64,000 nucleotides of DNA from Pontibacter sp. HSC-36F09 (lineage in GTDB: Bacteria > Bacteroidota > Bacteroidia > Cytophagales > Hymenobacteraceae), in the NCBI RefSeq assembly GCF_024171605.1, contig NZ_JALKAA010000002.1, positions 558,001-622,000 of the forward strand, given 5' to 3'. Below the pieces are notes generated by a model. That model had not been told where the DNA came from and searched no databases. It saw only the letters and a list, made by a program, of their open reading frames with translations. Shown in pieces: positions 8,844 through 17,124 of this stretch. The position numbers were made by a program, and so were the translations under genes. Within the stretch, counting starts at the first letter, position 1, and every line of letters starts with the position of its first letter.

Positions 8844-8884
8844 ATAAAGCGAAAGCCACCTTCATGGGGTGGCTTTCGCTTTAT
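8844..8884. terminator. Bidirectional terminator
   Basis: Perfect 17-bp stem (8844-8860 with 8868-8884), seven-base loop, built on AAAGCGAAAGCCACC. It lies between convergent genes ending at 8825 (+) and 8898 (-) and can serve both. Confidence 0.9.
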
Positions 8885-8897
8885 CGTTAATTTCATT

Positions 8898-10649
8898 TTA
8901 GAGGGGCAGTTTCACATCCTGCATCAGCCTGCCTACCGGGTACATGTTGTGGGTAGGCTCGTAGTGCGGTGAGTTTCTGTACACGAAGTCCAGTTGGGCG
9001 CGGGCGTTCTTGGCGAACTCTGTATCCTGCTTTTTGCGCTCCTCCAGCTGCTTGCGCAGATCTGGGTTTTTCTTCAGGATCTCAGCGGCCAGGTCTTCGA
9101 ACACATAGCTCGAGAAATACTCCTTCTGCATCAAAATACTGTCGAAGAAGTTCCAGTTGAAGTAGGAGTCTACGGCCTGCGGCTCTAGGGCCTCTACTAA
9201 AAAGCGGTTAGCCTCCTGATTCAGGTATACCACATAGTCACCTTTCAGGAACTGGCGTGGCATGATGCGCGTCTCCACCTTAGTGCCAGAGTGCAGGTAG
9301 TGGCCTTCGTAAGCACGAGGAGAGGTTTTGTAATCAGAGATGTAGTAAGTGTCGAGTGTGAGGGTGGTATCGCGTTTAAGCTGGCCCATCTCCACTTTGT
9401 TCAGCTTCAGACGGTCAATTACTTCGCGCCATGCCTGCGGAATGATGTAGGCCACCGGCTTCTCCACCGTTACAGTCGGGGTGAAAGTGTTGTAGTAATT
9501 GATATTAGTGGAATAAGGCGCTTTGCGGTCGTAGTACAGGCGCTCCAGTCCGCTCACTTCACTTGGCTTATACTTGGCAGCGTAGCCCAGAAATGGGATT
9601 TTATCCACTTTGGTCGTATCCAGTTGCCAGTCGAGGGCGAAGGTTTTCTGCGTCAGTGTTTCCTGTTTTGCCTTGGCGCGTATCTCGCCTATTTCTTTGG
9701 CGTCGCGGCTCACAGTGCTGATCATGTGCTCCATCAGCTTGTAAGTTGACTGCACCCGCTGATCGAAAGGCTTGAGCATGTGGGTCTCCGGTACAAAACC
9801 GATGGTGTTGTACAGCGCGGTATACCCGGTGGCATAGCGTGGCGACTCCATGAAGCCGATAATTCCTTTTTCAGGCGTCTCGCCAATGGTATTCATATAA
9901 GGCACCATCGGGAACTTGTCCTTCTTCATACCTTCATAAAGCGTCGGCAACATTTTGCCCTGCAGGTAGCCGGCCAATGTCGGGTTCAGCTTGTTGTGTT
10001 GCGTGGCGATGAGGGTCATCACGTGCTGGTAGTCGGCGCCATTGGAGGTATGGTTGTCCATGAACACATCCGGGTCCCAGTCGCGGTAAATGAGGTGGAA
10101 GGTCTGGGCATTCCGGGAATCGGTTTTGAGGTAATCGCGGTTCAGGTCGAGGTTGCGGGCATTGCCCCGGAAGCCGTAGCTCTCCGGACCTTCCTGGTTG
10201 GTGCGGGTGTGGCTGTTTCGGTTGAGCGCGCCGCCAATGTTGTAGACAGGTATAATGGCCAGCACCACATTATCGAGTTGTTTGCGCTTGCTCTTGTCCT
10301 GCAGGTAGTCGCGAAGCAGCAGCATGGTGGCGTCAATGCCTTCGGGCTCGCCCGGGTGAATGCCGTTCTGGATCAGCAGCACGCGCTTGTCTTTCTGTTT
10401 TACAGATTTCGGATCAAAGTCTTTTCCGGTGGAAACGATGACCAGGTGCAGCAGCCGGCCGGAGTCGGTATAGCCGTAGGGCACCATTTTCACCTCGTCG
10501 TAGGCCGCATCGAACTTGCGGTACCAGTCGATGGCCTCGTCGTAAGTGGCGGTTTGGTTCTTGTTGCCTTTTTCGTAAGGCGTTTTGAGATCGTTTTTGT
10601 CAGGTGTTCCGGTAGCCAGCAGCGCGGCCAAGAGCAGAGTGGTTAGCAT
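8898..10649 (-). CDS. M14 family zinc carboxypeptidase, secreted
   Basis: 583 residues with a short signal peptide (MLTTLLLAALLATG). The zinc site is complete: HPGEPE (HxxE) near residue 98 and the third ligand in FMDNHTSN near residue 197; substrate arginine in NLDLNRDYLK; catalytic glutamate likely in GFVPETHML near residue 286. The C-terminal ~250 residues form an additional domain found in large Bacteroidota M14 proteins. It should trim peptides or cell-wall-derived substrates in the periplasm. Single gene between the shared terminator and the DoxX gene. Confidence 0.88.
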   Translation of the reverse strand: MLTTLLLAALLATGTPDKNDLKTPYEKGNKNQTATYDEAIDWYRKFDAAYDEVKMVPYGYTDSGRLLHLVIVSTGKDFDPKSVKQKDKRVLLIQNGIHPGEPEGIDATMLLLRDYLQDKSKRKQLDNVVLAIIPVYNIGGALNRNSHTRTNQEGPESYGFRGNARNLDLNRDYLKTDSRNAQTFHLIYRDWDPDVFMDNHTSNGADYQHVMTLIATQHNKLNPTLAGYLQGKMLPTLYEGMKKDKFPMVPYMNTIGETPEKGIIGFMESPRYATGYTALYNTIGFVPETHMLKPFDQRVQSTYKLMEHMISTVSRDAKEIGEIRAKAKQETLTQKTFALDWQLDTTKVDKIPFLGYAAKYKPSEVSGLERLYYDRKAPYSTNINYYNTFTPTVTVEKPVAYIIPQAWREVIDRLKLNKVEMGQLKRDTTLTLDTYYISDYKTSPRAYEGHYLHSGTKVETRIMPRQFLKGDYVVYLNQEANRFLVEALEPQAVDSYFNWNFFDSILMQKEYFSSYVFEDLAAEILKKNPDLRKQLEERKKQDTEFAKNARAQLDFVYRNSPHYEPTHNMYPVGRLMQDVKLPL

Positions 10650-10787
10650 GTGTGGTGTTTACAATTGTTCTTGCAGAGCAATGTTAACCAATTATGCTTA
10701 GAAATGGAATCAGAAAATTGTCTGAGCGTTGTTTTTATACCTTGTAAGTTCAGATCAAGGCCTGTTCGAATCGTGCACCGACATAGC

Positions 10788-11231
10788 CTATACCTGAAAG
10801 GTCTTCCGGTTCTTATTGGGGAATAGTGTTTTATCGAGGCTATACCTACCAGGACCAATAAAGTAGAGGGCGAAAAAGAGAATGGCTGCTTCGAGCGAGT
10901 GGGAGTAACCACCAAATCCATCGCCGGCAGTGACATGGCGCAGGGTAGCCACCAGCATAGTGATGACGAGCAGCACTGTAACGGGCCTGAAAAACAAACC
11001 AAGCACCAGCAGCGCACCACCTACCGTTTCGGCAAAAGCGGCCATAAAACCCCAGAACTCCGGCATAAAATCAATCCCCAGCAGCTGCATGTTCGCTCCG
11101 ATCTTCGCCCAGCGCTCCGATCCGCCCACCATTTTGGGCCAGCCATGGAGTATGAACATGATGCCGATGCCGATGCGGAGAAGCAACAGTCCGGTGTTTT
11201 TATAGCTATAGCGGGCGCGGAGTAATGACAT
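10788..11231 (-). CDS. DoxX family membrane protein
   Basis: 147 residues from the ATG at 11231; the longer frame would need a TTG at 11249. Four membrane segments: LLLRIGIGIMFILHG, FMAAFAETVGGALLVLG, VTVLLVITMLVATL and LEAAILFFALYFIG. The HGWPK after the first segment and GLFFRP between the second and third are typical of DoxX. Members are linked to oxidative stress and quinone chemistry, but the exact activity is not settled. Lies 40 bases downstream of the lipoprotein gene at 11272, so possibly co-transcribed with it. Confidence 0.85.
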   Translation of the reverse strand: MSLLRARYSYKNTGLLLLRIGIGIMFILHGWPKMVGGSERWAKIGANMQLLGIDFMPEFWGFMAAFAETVGGALLVLGLFFRPVTVLLVITMLVATLRHVTAGDGFGGYSHSLEAAILFFALYFIGPGRYSLDKTLFPNKNRKTFQV

Positions 11232-11271
11232 GCGAGCAATAATACGCAATCCGCAGAAATATTACAATAAC

Positions 11272-11901
11272 CTAATATATTAAAATGCCACGCACAAGTG
11301 TATTAGCAGGTATCTGGTCGGGTTTCAGTTTGTGAAGGCTATTCTGATCTAATTGTGAGGAATCCAAGATGAAGGACATACCCGATTTTTCGCTCACAGC
11401 CACAAAACCCGCCTCACCTGTGCTGGTGTAGTCAATAGGGTGCTGCTGTGCCACCTCACCGTACTTCGACCCGACTCCTATACCTTGGGCCGTTCTGTAG
11501 TTGGTGTCGCGGATGCTGATGCGCCATACATGGCAGTTGGGCTCGCAGAGTTGTTCCACCAGCATGCCGTGCGGGCTTTCCGGATTGCTGAGCACATAAG
11601 CCGTGTATTGTTGGCCCTCTAGTTGCAGGGTGGTGTCCCTGATCTGCCAGCCTGCCGGCACCTGGCTGCGCATTTCTTCTATGGGCATACCGATCCTGAC
11701 CCTGCCCGCCTGTCCTTTGGCAAGCACTAAATTAGCCGGGTCTGTGACTTCCGTGTTCGTGTCGGGTTGCTCGGTTTCTGACATCGCCTCACCCGCTGTT
11801 ATATTTGAGTTGGAGTCCGCTTGACCGGTGTTGTCATGGTCGGCCAGGCAAGCTGCCATGCCCACCCCCAACAGGATAGCGTACAATATATTCTTGAGCA
11901 T
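11272..11901 (-). CDS. Lipoprotein of unknown function
   Basis: 209 residues; lipobox GMAAC at residues 14-18, then a low-complexity acidic linker (to ~residue 55). The folded part contains LAKGQAGRVRIGMPIEEM and GIGVGSKYGEVAQQHPI, a pattern seen in lipoproteins that have repeated 'IGM/VGS' beta-alpha units, and two cysteines in LCEPNCHVW that may form a disulfide. No catalytic motif recognised. Upstream gene of the DoxX gene on the same strand. Confidence 0.65.
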   Translation of the reverse strand: MLKNILYAILLGVGMAACLADHDNTGQADSNSNITAGEAMSETEQPDTNTEVTDPANLVLAKGQAGRVRIGMPIEEMRSQVPAGWQIRDTTLQLEGQQYTAYVLSNPESPHGMLVEQLCEPNCHVWRISIRDTNYRTAQGIGVGSKYGEVAQQHPIDYTSTGEAGFVAVSEKSGMSFILDSSQLDQNSLHKLKPDQIPANTLVRGILIY

Positions 11902-12021
11902 AAGGTAAGATTAGGAAATCATTATATTCCTTGTAACCCTGTTCTGAGAGCCGGGGTTGTCGTATATTAGCACCAAAACGGAATTCGTTTCTTTTGTTAT
12001 ACATCAACTAAAAATAATAAA

Positions 12022-12795
12022 ATGGCTTTACCATTAATACTGGTTTCGAACGATGACGGCATCACAGCGCCAGGCATACGTATGCTGGTGAAAGTGGCCA
12101 AGAGGATAGGGGACGTCGTAGTTGTGGCGCCCGACGGTCCGCAGTCAGGTATGGGGCACGCGATCACGATCGGGAACACCCTGCGGCTCGACCGCTCCAT
12201 CGCTTTCGACGATTTGGATATAGAGGCGTACGAGTGCTCCGGCACCCCGGCCGACTGCGTGAAACTGGCCAAGTTCCATGTACTGAAAGACCGCAAGCCC
12301 GACCTGGTGGTAAGTGGCATCAACCACGGCTCGAACTCGAGCATTAGTGTACTTTATTCAGGCACCATGTCAGCAGCTATTGAGGCTGCAATCGAAGGAC
12401 TTCCGGCTATCGGTTTTTCACTTTGTGATTACGGACACGAAGCGGATTTTTCTCATACCGAGGAGTTTGTGGAACTGATCATCCGGCAGGCGCTGGAGCA
12501 CGGTATACCTGAAAACACGGCCCTGAACGTGAACCTGCCAAAGAAAAGCAATGAACCCATAAAAGGCGTGAAGGTATGCCGGCAAGCCCATGCCAAGTGG
12601 CAGGAAGAATTTGACGAACGCCTTGATCCGCGCAACCGCCACTATTTCTGGTTGACGGGTAGCTTCGTGAACTTCGACAAAGGCGAGGACACCGACGAGT
12701 GGGCGCTGTTGAATAACTACGTATCGGTCGTGCCCTGCCAGTTCGATATGACAGCCTACCACGCCATGGCTACGCTCAATGAATGGGATCTATAA
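12022..12795 (+). CDS. surE: 5'/3'-nucleotidase SurE
   Basis: 257 residues. Metal-binding VSNDDG at residues 8-13, APDGPQSGMGHA near residue 37, GTPADCVK near 75, SGINHGSN near 95 and YSGTMSAAIEA near 110 are all present, as in SurE phosphatases that hydrolyse nucleoside monophosphates and are linked to stationary-phase survival. Slightly longer than the E. coli enzyme but of normal length for Bacteroidota. Cytosolic. Single gene with a strong terminator. Confidence 0.96.
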   Translation: MALPLILVSNDDGITAPGIRMLVKVAKRIGDVVVVAPDGPQSGMGHAITIGNTLRLDRSIAFDDLDIEAYECSGTPADCVKLAKFHVLKDRKPDLVVSGINHGSNSSISVLYSGTMSAAIEAAIEGLPAIGFSLCDYGHEADFSHTEEFVELIIRQALEHGIPENTALNVNLPKKSNEPIKGVKVCRQAHAKWQEEFDERLDPRNRHYFWLTGSFVNFDKGEDTDEWALLNNYVSVVPCQFDMTAYHAMATLNEWDL

Positions 12796-12819
12796 GGTAT
12801 AGGTATAGAGTATAAAGTG

Positions 12820-12857
12820 AGAAGCCTCCCTGGATTAACTGTTCCAGGAAGGCTTCT
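12820..12857. terminator. Bidirectional terminator
   Basis: 15-base arms, AGAAGCCTCCCTGGA (12820-12834) and TCCAGGAAGGCTTCT (12843-12857), with one mismatch; T run after. Shared by surE (+) and the convergent TonB_C gene (-). Confidence 0.85.
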
Positions 12858-12876
12858 TTTTGTTACTGAAGCCAAA

Positions 12877-13650
12877 TTAAAAACGAACGGGCACGGTAAA
12901 CCGAACTTTAACCGGCTTACCCAGCTGCATCCCGGGATTCCAGTCTCCACTTGTTAAAGTCAACACGCGGATAGCCTCCTGATCTAAAGCGGGCGACAGG
13001 CTTTTAACCACTCGGAAATCACTCAGGCTACCGTCTTCATGAACAATGAACGAGATTTGAGAAATGCCCCAGGGAGATTTCAGACTCTTGTTTATTTTGT
13101 TCTTGTCAATAAACTTATATAATTCAGCTATTCCTTCCTTATAGTCTGGCACCACGTCTCCTTCCCTCATGCTAGAATTAGAAAACTGTCCGGTGGAATT
13201 AACCTCTCGGGCCGTATTCGTCTTTGCTGGAGATTTCGGCTCACTGCCCTCAAAGCGGATTGGCAGGGTAAACCGAACGGCTACCAACTTACCGTTCTGC
13301 CTGCCCGGCACCCATTTCCCGGTCATGCTTTCGATCACACGTACGGACTCCTGCTCCAGCTCCGGGTGCAGTCCTTTCAAGATCGCCACATCGGAGACGC
13401 TGCTATCCGGGTTTACGACAAAAGACGCGACCAGCAAACCGCCGGGAAGGCCTTCGGCATAGCGGAGGTTCTGCCCGATATACTGCATCATACCCGCTTC
13501 TCCGCCTGCAAACACTGGCATTTGTTCTACAAAGGTATAGATGTCTCTTTTTTCAGTTTTCTGGGTTTGAGCAACCGCTACAGAGGGGTTCAGTGAGCTA
13601 ATCGTAAAAGCCAGTGCCAGGCCTGTGAAGTAGTGTAAAGGTGTTTTCAT
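12877..13650 (-). CDS. Secreted protein with two TonB C-terminal domains
   Basis: 257 residues with a signal peptide ending in VAVAQ. Two TonB_C-type domains: residues ~38-130 (QMPVFAGGEAGMMQYIGQNLRY ... GKWVPGRQNGKLVAVRFTLPIRF) and ~165-257 (ending GDWNPGMQLGKPVKVRFTVPVRF). These domains normally contact TonB boxes of receptors, but the protein has no membrane anchor of its own beyond the signal peptide and no proline-rich spacer, so it is not a classical energy transducer. Close relative of the two genes to its right, and probably arose by duplication. Separated from them by a terminator. Confidence 0.85.
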   Translation of the reverse strand: MKTPLHYFTGLALAFTISSLNPSVAVAQTQKTEKRDIYTFVEQMPVFAGGEAGMMQYIGQNLRYAEGLPGGLLVASFVVNPDSSVSDVAILKGLHPELEQESVRVIESMTGKWVPGRQNGKLVAVRFTLPIRFEGSEPKSPAKTNTAREVNSTGQFSNSSMREGDVVPDYKEGIAELYKFIDKNKINKSLKSPWGISQISFIVHEDGSLSDFRVVKSLSPALDQEAIRVLTLTSGDWNPGMQLGKPVKVRFTVPVRF

Positions 13651-13742
13651 GAAATAAGTAAGGTGAATAATCCAGACCCGAGGCTTAAAGAAGCTAAATG
13701 TAGATATTATTTTGCTTACTCTAAAAGCTGTAAGCAGAAAAA

Positions 13743-13772
13743 CCCCTGGGCTGCATAGCGCAGCACCAGGGG
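13743..13772 (-). terminator. Terminator of the BlaI-M56-TonB_C operon
   Basis: Hairpin CCCCTGG..CTGC / GCAG..CCAGGGG, followed on the minus strand by five T. It lies 27 bases beyond the stop of the gene at 13799. Confidence 0.7.
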
Positions 13773-13798
13773 CAACCTAACAAGTTTGTTATTATAGC

Positions 13799-15061
13799 TT
13801 ACTTATACCTTGTCACTACCACGTCGGCGATTTTCAAGTCTTCCGCCGATGGTTTATTGGCGCCTCCTTCGGTTACAAACAGTAGCTTGATGGTTCGAGA
13901 TACAGCGACAGGCTGGCCGTCTACCTTGCCGGGGTTCCACATACCTTGTGAGTTGCGGATGGTGCCCGCAATAGCATCGTGCAGTTCTTTACCAATGGCT
14001 ACAGTGAACATGCTCATAACTTTGCCGTCCTCTTTTACGACGAGGTGCACATCCAGAGGCCCTTCGAAGTCGACGCCCGCCGGATAGCGCAGGTTTTTGG
14101 CCAGGTACCGCTCAAAGGAGCCGTCTTTGAAGGTTGGCTTCACATCCACCTCGTTCAGGTTGTAGTAGCTCTTGGTATACTTGGTCATGCTCGGTACGCC
14201 CATTTTTTCGCTGCTATGGCCCGATTCTGAACCCAGGAACTGTACCGGCAGCACCACTTCGGCACCGGTTGGCTGACCGCTTTTGAGGGCCGGTTCCCAT
14301 TGGCCGGAGGTGGCTTTCACGGCCGCCATCGCCGATTCTGACAGTTTGGCCAAAAGGGTTTTGTTCTGCAGCTGAAACGTTGAGGCATCCATGTAGTCGA
14401 GTTCAGAGCCTGGTCCCACGGTTTTCTTCAGTTTGGTGCCCTCCAGTCGCACGTTCGATACCTGCCCCTCGCGGTCTACATAGAACTTCACCATCACACG
14501 GGCGTTCAGGTTTTCGTTTTTGGCTTCGGCTGGCAAGCTCAGGTGAGCCTTCATGGCCTGAAACATCGCCTCGGTGCCGCCCTTAAAGGCAGGCATGCGG
14601 TTGGCTACGCTGGCTGCGGCTGCGCGGTCGGATTCTTTCAGGGCAAACCGGATCGGTAAGGTATAGCGCACCCGCACGATCTCACCGTTCTGGCGGCCCG
14701 GGTTCCACTGGCCGCTCATCATGTTCACAACCCGTATCGCCTCTTCGTCGGTTTCTTTGCTGAGCGACTTGACCATTTTTACGTTGCTGATCTTGCCGTC
14801 GGCCTCCACCACAAAGCTCAACACAGCCAGGCCTTCGATACCATTGCTTTTGGCGATAGCCGGATACTGGATGTTCGTGCCCAGGAATTTCATCATTTCA
14901 GATTCGCCACCTTTAAACTGCGGCATTTCCTCCACATAGGCGTAAGGCTCGTTTGCAGATTTTTTGCTTTGTGCGGTGATCTCTGTTGGTAATCCGAAAC
15001 AGAGGGAGAGGGCAAGCAGTGGAGCAGCCAGCCAGGTTTTGAGTGTGTTTTTGTTTTTCAT
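13799..15061 (-). CDS. Secreted protein with three TonB C-terminal domains
   Basis: 420 residues, signal peptide ending in EITAQ. Three TonB_C-type domains: ~42-140 (EEMPQFKGGESEMMKFLG ... GQWNPGRQNGEIVRVRYTL), ~152-275 (RMPAFKGGTEAMFQAMKAH ... GQWEPALKSGQPTGA) and ~305-400 (FKDGSFERYLAKNLRYP ... GMWNPGKVDGQPVAV). The first is nearly a copy of the domain ending the M56 protein upstream. Third gene of the blaI-M56 operon, 101 bases after the M56 stop. It may act as the periplasmic partner or target of the membrane protease; that is inference. Confidence 0.85.
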   Translation of the reverse strand: MKNKNTLKTWLAAPLLALSLCFGLPTEITAQSKKSANEPYAYVEEMPQFKGGESEMMKFLGTNIQYPAIAKSNGIEGLAVLSFVVEADGKISNVKMVKSLSKETDEEAIRVVNMMSGQWNPGRQNGEIVRVRYTLPIRFALKESDRAAAASVANRMPAFKGGTEAMFQAMKAHLSLPAEAKNENLNARVMVKFYVDREGQVSNVRLEGTKLKKTVGPGSELDYMDASTFQLQNKTLLAKLSESAMAAVKATSGQWEPALKSGQPTGAEVVLPVQFLGSESGHSSEKMGVPSMTKYTKSYYNLNEVDVKPTFKDGSFERYLAKNLRYPAGVDFEGPLDVHLVVKEDGKVMSMFTVAIGKELHDAIAGTIRNSQGMWNPGKVDGQPVAVSRTIKLLFVTEGGANKPSAEDLKIADVVVTRYK

Positions 15062-15162
15062 GAGAGGTATTTTTAAGGTTATTTTTTAGAAAAGAAAAGA
15101 CAATAGGTGTCCTGCCCCGGTTTTCAGGCCAGGTGAGTCAGGTATAAATAAGGGTGAGCGTA

Positions 15163-16608
15163 TTATTTTATCGCGAAGCGAATGGGCAAGGTATAGCGCA
15201 CCGGTACGACCACTCCGTCCTGTCTGCCCGGAGACCATTGGCCTTGCATTTTTTCCACTACGCGCAAAGCTTCTTTGTCGAGCGATTCGTGCAAAGTTTT
15301 AAGGATGGTGATATCCTGCAAGCCACCGTTTTTGTCTACGACAAAGCTCAGTACAACCAGACCTTCCACGCCTACCTCCTGCGCATCTTTCGGGTAGCGT
15401 ATGTTGCGCCCCAGGAACTTCATCATTTCCTCCTCGCCACCATTGAATTGGGGCATCTGCTCTACATAGGTATAAGGTTTCTCGCCCGAAAACTCTTCTT
15501 CTGAAGGAGGGATCGTAACAGATGGTTTCACGTTTTTGAAATCCTCCTTCTTCACGGTACTGGCTGTTTCGGTAGCTGCCGGCTTCGCTATTGCTTCTGT
15601 GGCACCCTGCGCTATACCTGCCTGCTTCTGGTTCCCAACAGGTATACCTGCTTTGCGGGCAGGAGCGGTGATAAGGATTTCTGACAGCGAAGCAGGCTCC
15701 TCGACAAGGGGCATCATGTCAGCGCTTACTTTACTGGCAGAGAAGGCAACCAGCAGCAAAAGGATGACCGGCAGCACGAGGAGCAGGCGCGTTTTGCTGG
15801 CAGGCTTGCCATGCAGCTGCAGCATGCGCAGGCGGCGGAAAACCTGTGGTTTCTGAAAGTAGCTGCCCACCGGTATACCGGCCATAAAGAGCGCCTCTTT
15901 GGCCAGCAGGGAGCTGTACTCCTGCGGCTGGCAGCTGGCCAGCACCTCGGCATCAGCCTGAAATTCGTGTACGTTGCGTAGTTCCTCCTTCATAAGCCAC
16001 ACCAGCGGGTTAAACCACAGCACAGCGGTCAGCACTTCATAGTAAAGCACGTCGTAGGTATGGCGCAGGCGCACGTGGGCCATTTCATGCGAGAGGATTT
16101 GCTGCTGTTCGTGCGCAGACAAGTGCTTCATATCTCCCAGAAAAACATAGTGCAGGAAGGCAAAGGAAGGAAATTGGCCTTCGGTCTGCAGTACTGTTGC
16201 TCCGGCGCCTGGAGATGGAATTGGTCTGGCGGCAGAAGCCAGCGAGCGAATACGCACTACCTGCAGGTATAGCCTGGCCAGCAACACAAATCCGATCACA
16301 CTATATAGTACAAGAAGCCAATGGCCTGTCGTGAAAAGCGGCGCTGTGGTGGTAGCGGCTGAACCATAGCCCACTACCTGCACTTCCTGCAATTGAAAGG
16401 CAGGTATAAGGTCGGTAACAGGAAGCACTGTTTGAAACGGCAGCGGCAACTCCAGCAACGGAATGGCCAGGGCAAGAACCGGAGACAGCAACAGGTATAG
16501 CCTGTTGTAAAGCAGACCCGGTTGGTTGTGGAACACGAGTCTGTAAAACAGGTATAGCACCAGCAGGGCCAGGGCCGATTGCAGCAGGTAATTAACTGTT
16601 GTTTCCAT
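15163..16608 (-). CDS. M56 (BlaR1-type) membrane metalloprotease with C-terminal TonB_C domain
   Basis: 481 residues. Membrane segments near residues 5-22, 38-55, 98-118 and 275-295 surround a cytosolic zincin site SHEMAHVRLRH (HExxH) near residue 170, as in BlaR1/MecR1 sensor proteases. The periplasmic C-terminal ~105 residues form a TonB_C domain (QMPQFNGGEEEMMKFLG ... GQWSPGRQDGVVVPVRYTL) in place of the penicillin-binding sensor. The gene overlaps the BlaI gene upstream by 17 bases, so it is translationally coupled. By analogy with BlaR1 it should inactivate the BlaI-type repressor on sensing a periplasmic signal. Confidence 0.9.
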   Translation of the reverse strand: METTVNYLLQSALALLVLYLFYRLVFHNQPGLLYNRLYLLLSPVLALAIPLLELPLPFQTVLPVTDLIPAFQLQEVQVVGYGSAATTTAPLFTTGHWLLVLYSVIGFVLLARLYLQVVRIRSLASAARPIPSPGAGATVLQTEGQFPSFAFLHYVFLGDMKHLSAHEQQQILSHEMAHVRLRHTYDVLYYEVLTAVLWFNPLVWLMKEELRNVHEFQADAEVLASCQPQEYSSLLAKEALFMAGIPVGSYFQKPQVFRRLRMLQLHGKPASKTRLLLVLPVILLLLVAFSASKVSADMMPLVEEPASLSEILITAPARKAGIPVGNQKQAGIAQGATEAIAKPAATETASTVKKEDFKNVKPSVTIPPSEEEFSGEKPYTYVEQMPQFNGGEEEMMKFLGRNIRYPKDAQEVGVEGLVVLSFVVDKNGGLQDITILKTLHESLDKEALRVVEKMQGQWSPGRQDGVVVPVRYTLPIRFAIK

Positions 16609-16984
16609 CTTGTTGGTCCTCCTCTTTAAGGTCGTCTTTTACATGGCGCATCAATTGGTCGAGCTCTTTTACATCCAGGTTGTTGTCCTTGGCGAAGAAC
16701 GAAACGAGCTTTTCGAAAGAGCCTCCGAAATAGCCGCTCATAAAGTTCTTCAGAAAGAAGCTCTTGTACTTGTCTTCGGCCACCAGCGGGAAGTACTCGT
16801 GCGACTTGCCAAAGGCGTTATAGCCCACAAAGCCTTTCTTCTCCAGAATACGCACAATCGTGGACACGGTGTTGTAGGCAGGTTTGGGCTCGGGTATCTC
16901 CTCCAAAATGTCCTTCACAAATCCTTTTTCCAGTTTCCAGAGAATCTGCATGATCTCTTCTTCGGCTTTGGTGAGTTCTTTCAT
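16592..16984 (-). CDS. BlaI/MecI/CopY family repressor
   Basis: 130 residues: N-terminal winged helix with LTKAEEEIMQILWKLEKG and PAYNTVSTIVRILEKKGFV, then a dimerisation tail with FAKDNNLDVKELDQLM. Typical BlaI size and the usual cleavage region between the domains. It overlaps the M56 gene by 17 bases. A promoter covered by several ACTAA/TTAGT half-sites lies directly upstream (17009-17053), so auto-repression is very likely. Confidence 0.95.
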   Translation of the reverse strand: MKELTKAEEEIMQILWKLEKGFVKDILEEIPEPKPAYNTVSTIVRILEKKGFVGYNAFGKSHEYFPLVAEDKYKSFFLKNFMSGYFGGSFEKLVSFFAKDNNLDVKELDQLMRHVKDDLKEEDQQDGNNS

Positions 16985-17008
16985 AAGGCTATTGGTTGCT
17001 TGGTAGGA

Positions 17009-17039
17009 TAAATATATAACTAATTACTTAGTTTACAAA
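17009..17039 (-). promoter_or_regulatory. Promoter of the BlaI-M56 operon
   Basis: On the minus strand TTTG (17036-17039) and TATATTTA (17009-17016) are 19 bases apart, matching the Bacteroidota -33/-7 arrangement with one base off in the -7 box. The start ATG is 25 bases downstream. Confidence 0.7.
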
Positions 17040-17053
17040 CTAAAGGTTTAGTT
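17018..17053. promoter_or_regulatory. Probable BlaI-type operator
   Basis: Four alternating half-sites ACTAA / TTAGT give overlapping inverted repeats: ACTAA-4-TTAGT (17019-17032), TTAGTTT-2-AAACTAA (17028-17043) and AACTAAA-2-TTTAGTT (17038-17053). They cover the -33 box and spacer of the operon promoter, where a repressor would block transcription. Confidence 0.7.
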
Positions 17054-17067
17054 TTTGTGAAATTAAA

Positions 17068-17102
17068 TCAAAAAGAGCTCCCTACATAGGAGCTCTTTTT
17101 GA
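17068..17102 (-). terminator. Terminator of the susC-susD operon
   Basis: Perfect 14-bp stem (TCAAAAAGAGCTCC 17068-17081 with 17089-17102) and seven-base loop, with A/T tracts in the arms, 23 bases beyond the SusD stop. Confidence 0.88.
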
Positions 17103-17124
17103 TTTCAGTACTTTGAATCAGGTA

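Noticed and set aside
15163-16984. Beta-lactam resistance sensor operon
   Set aside because: BlaI and an M56 protease are present, but the sensor domain is TonB_C, not a penicillin-binding domain, and no beta-lactamase of the regulated type is in the operon. The class C-fold hydrolase at 29574 is far away.
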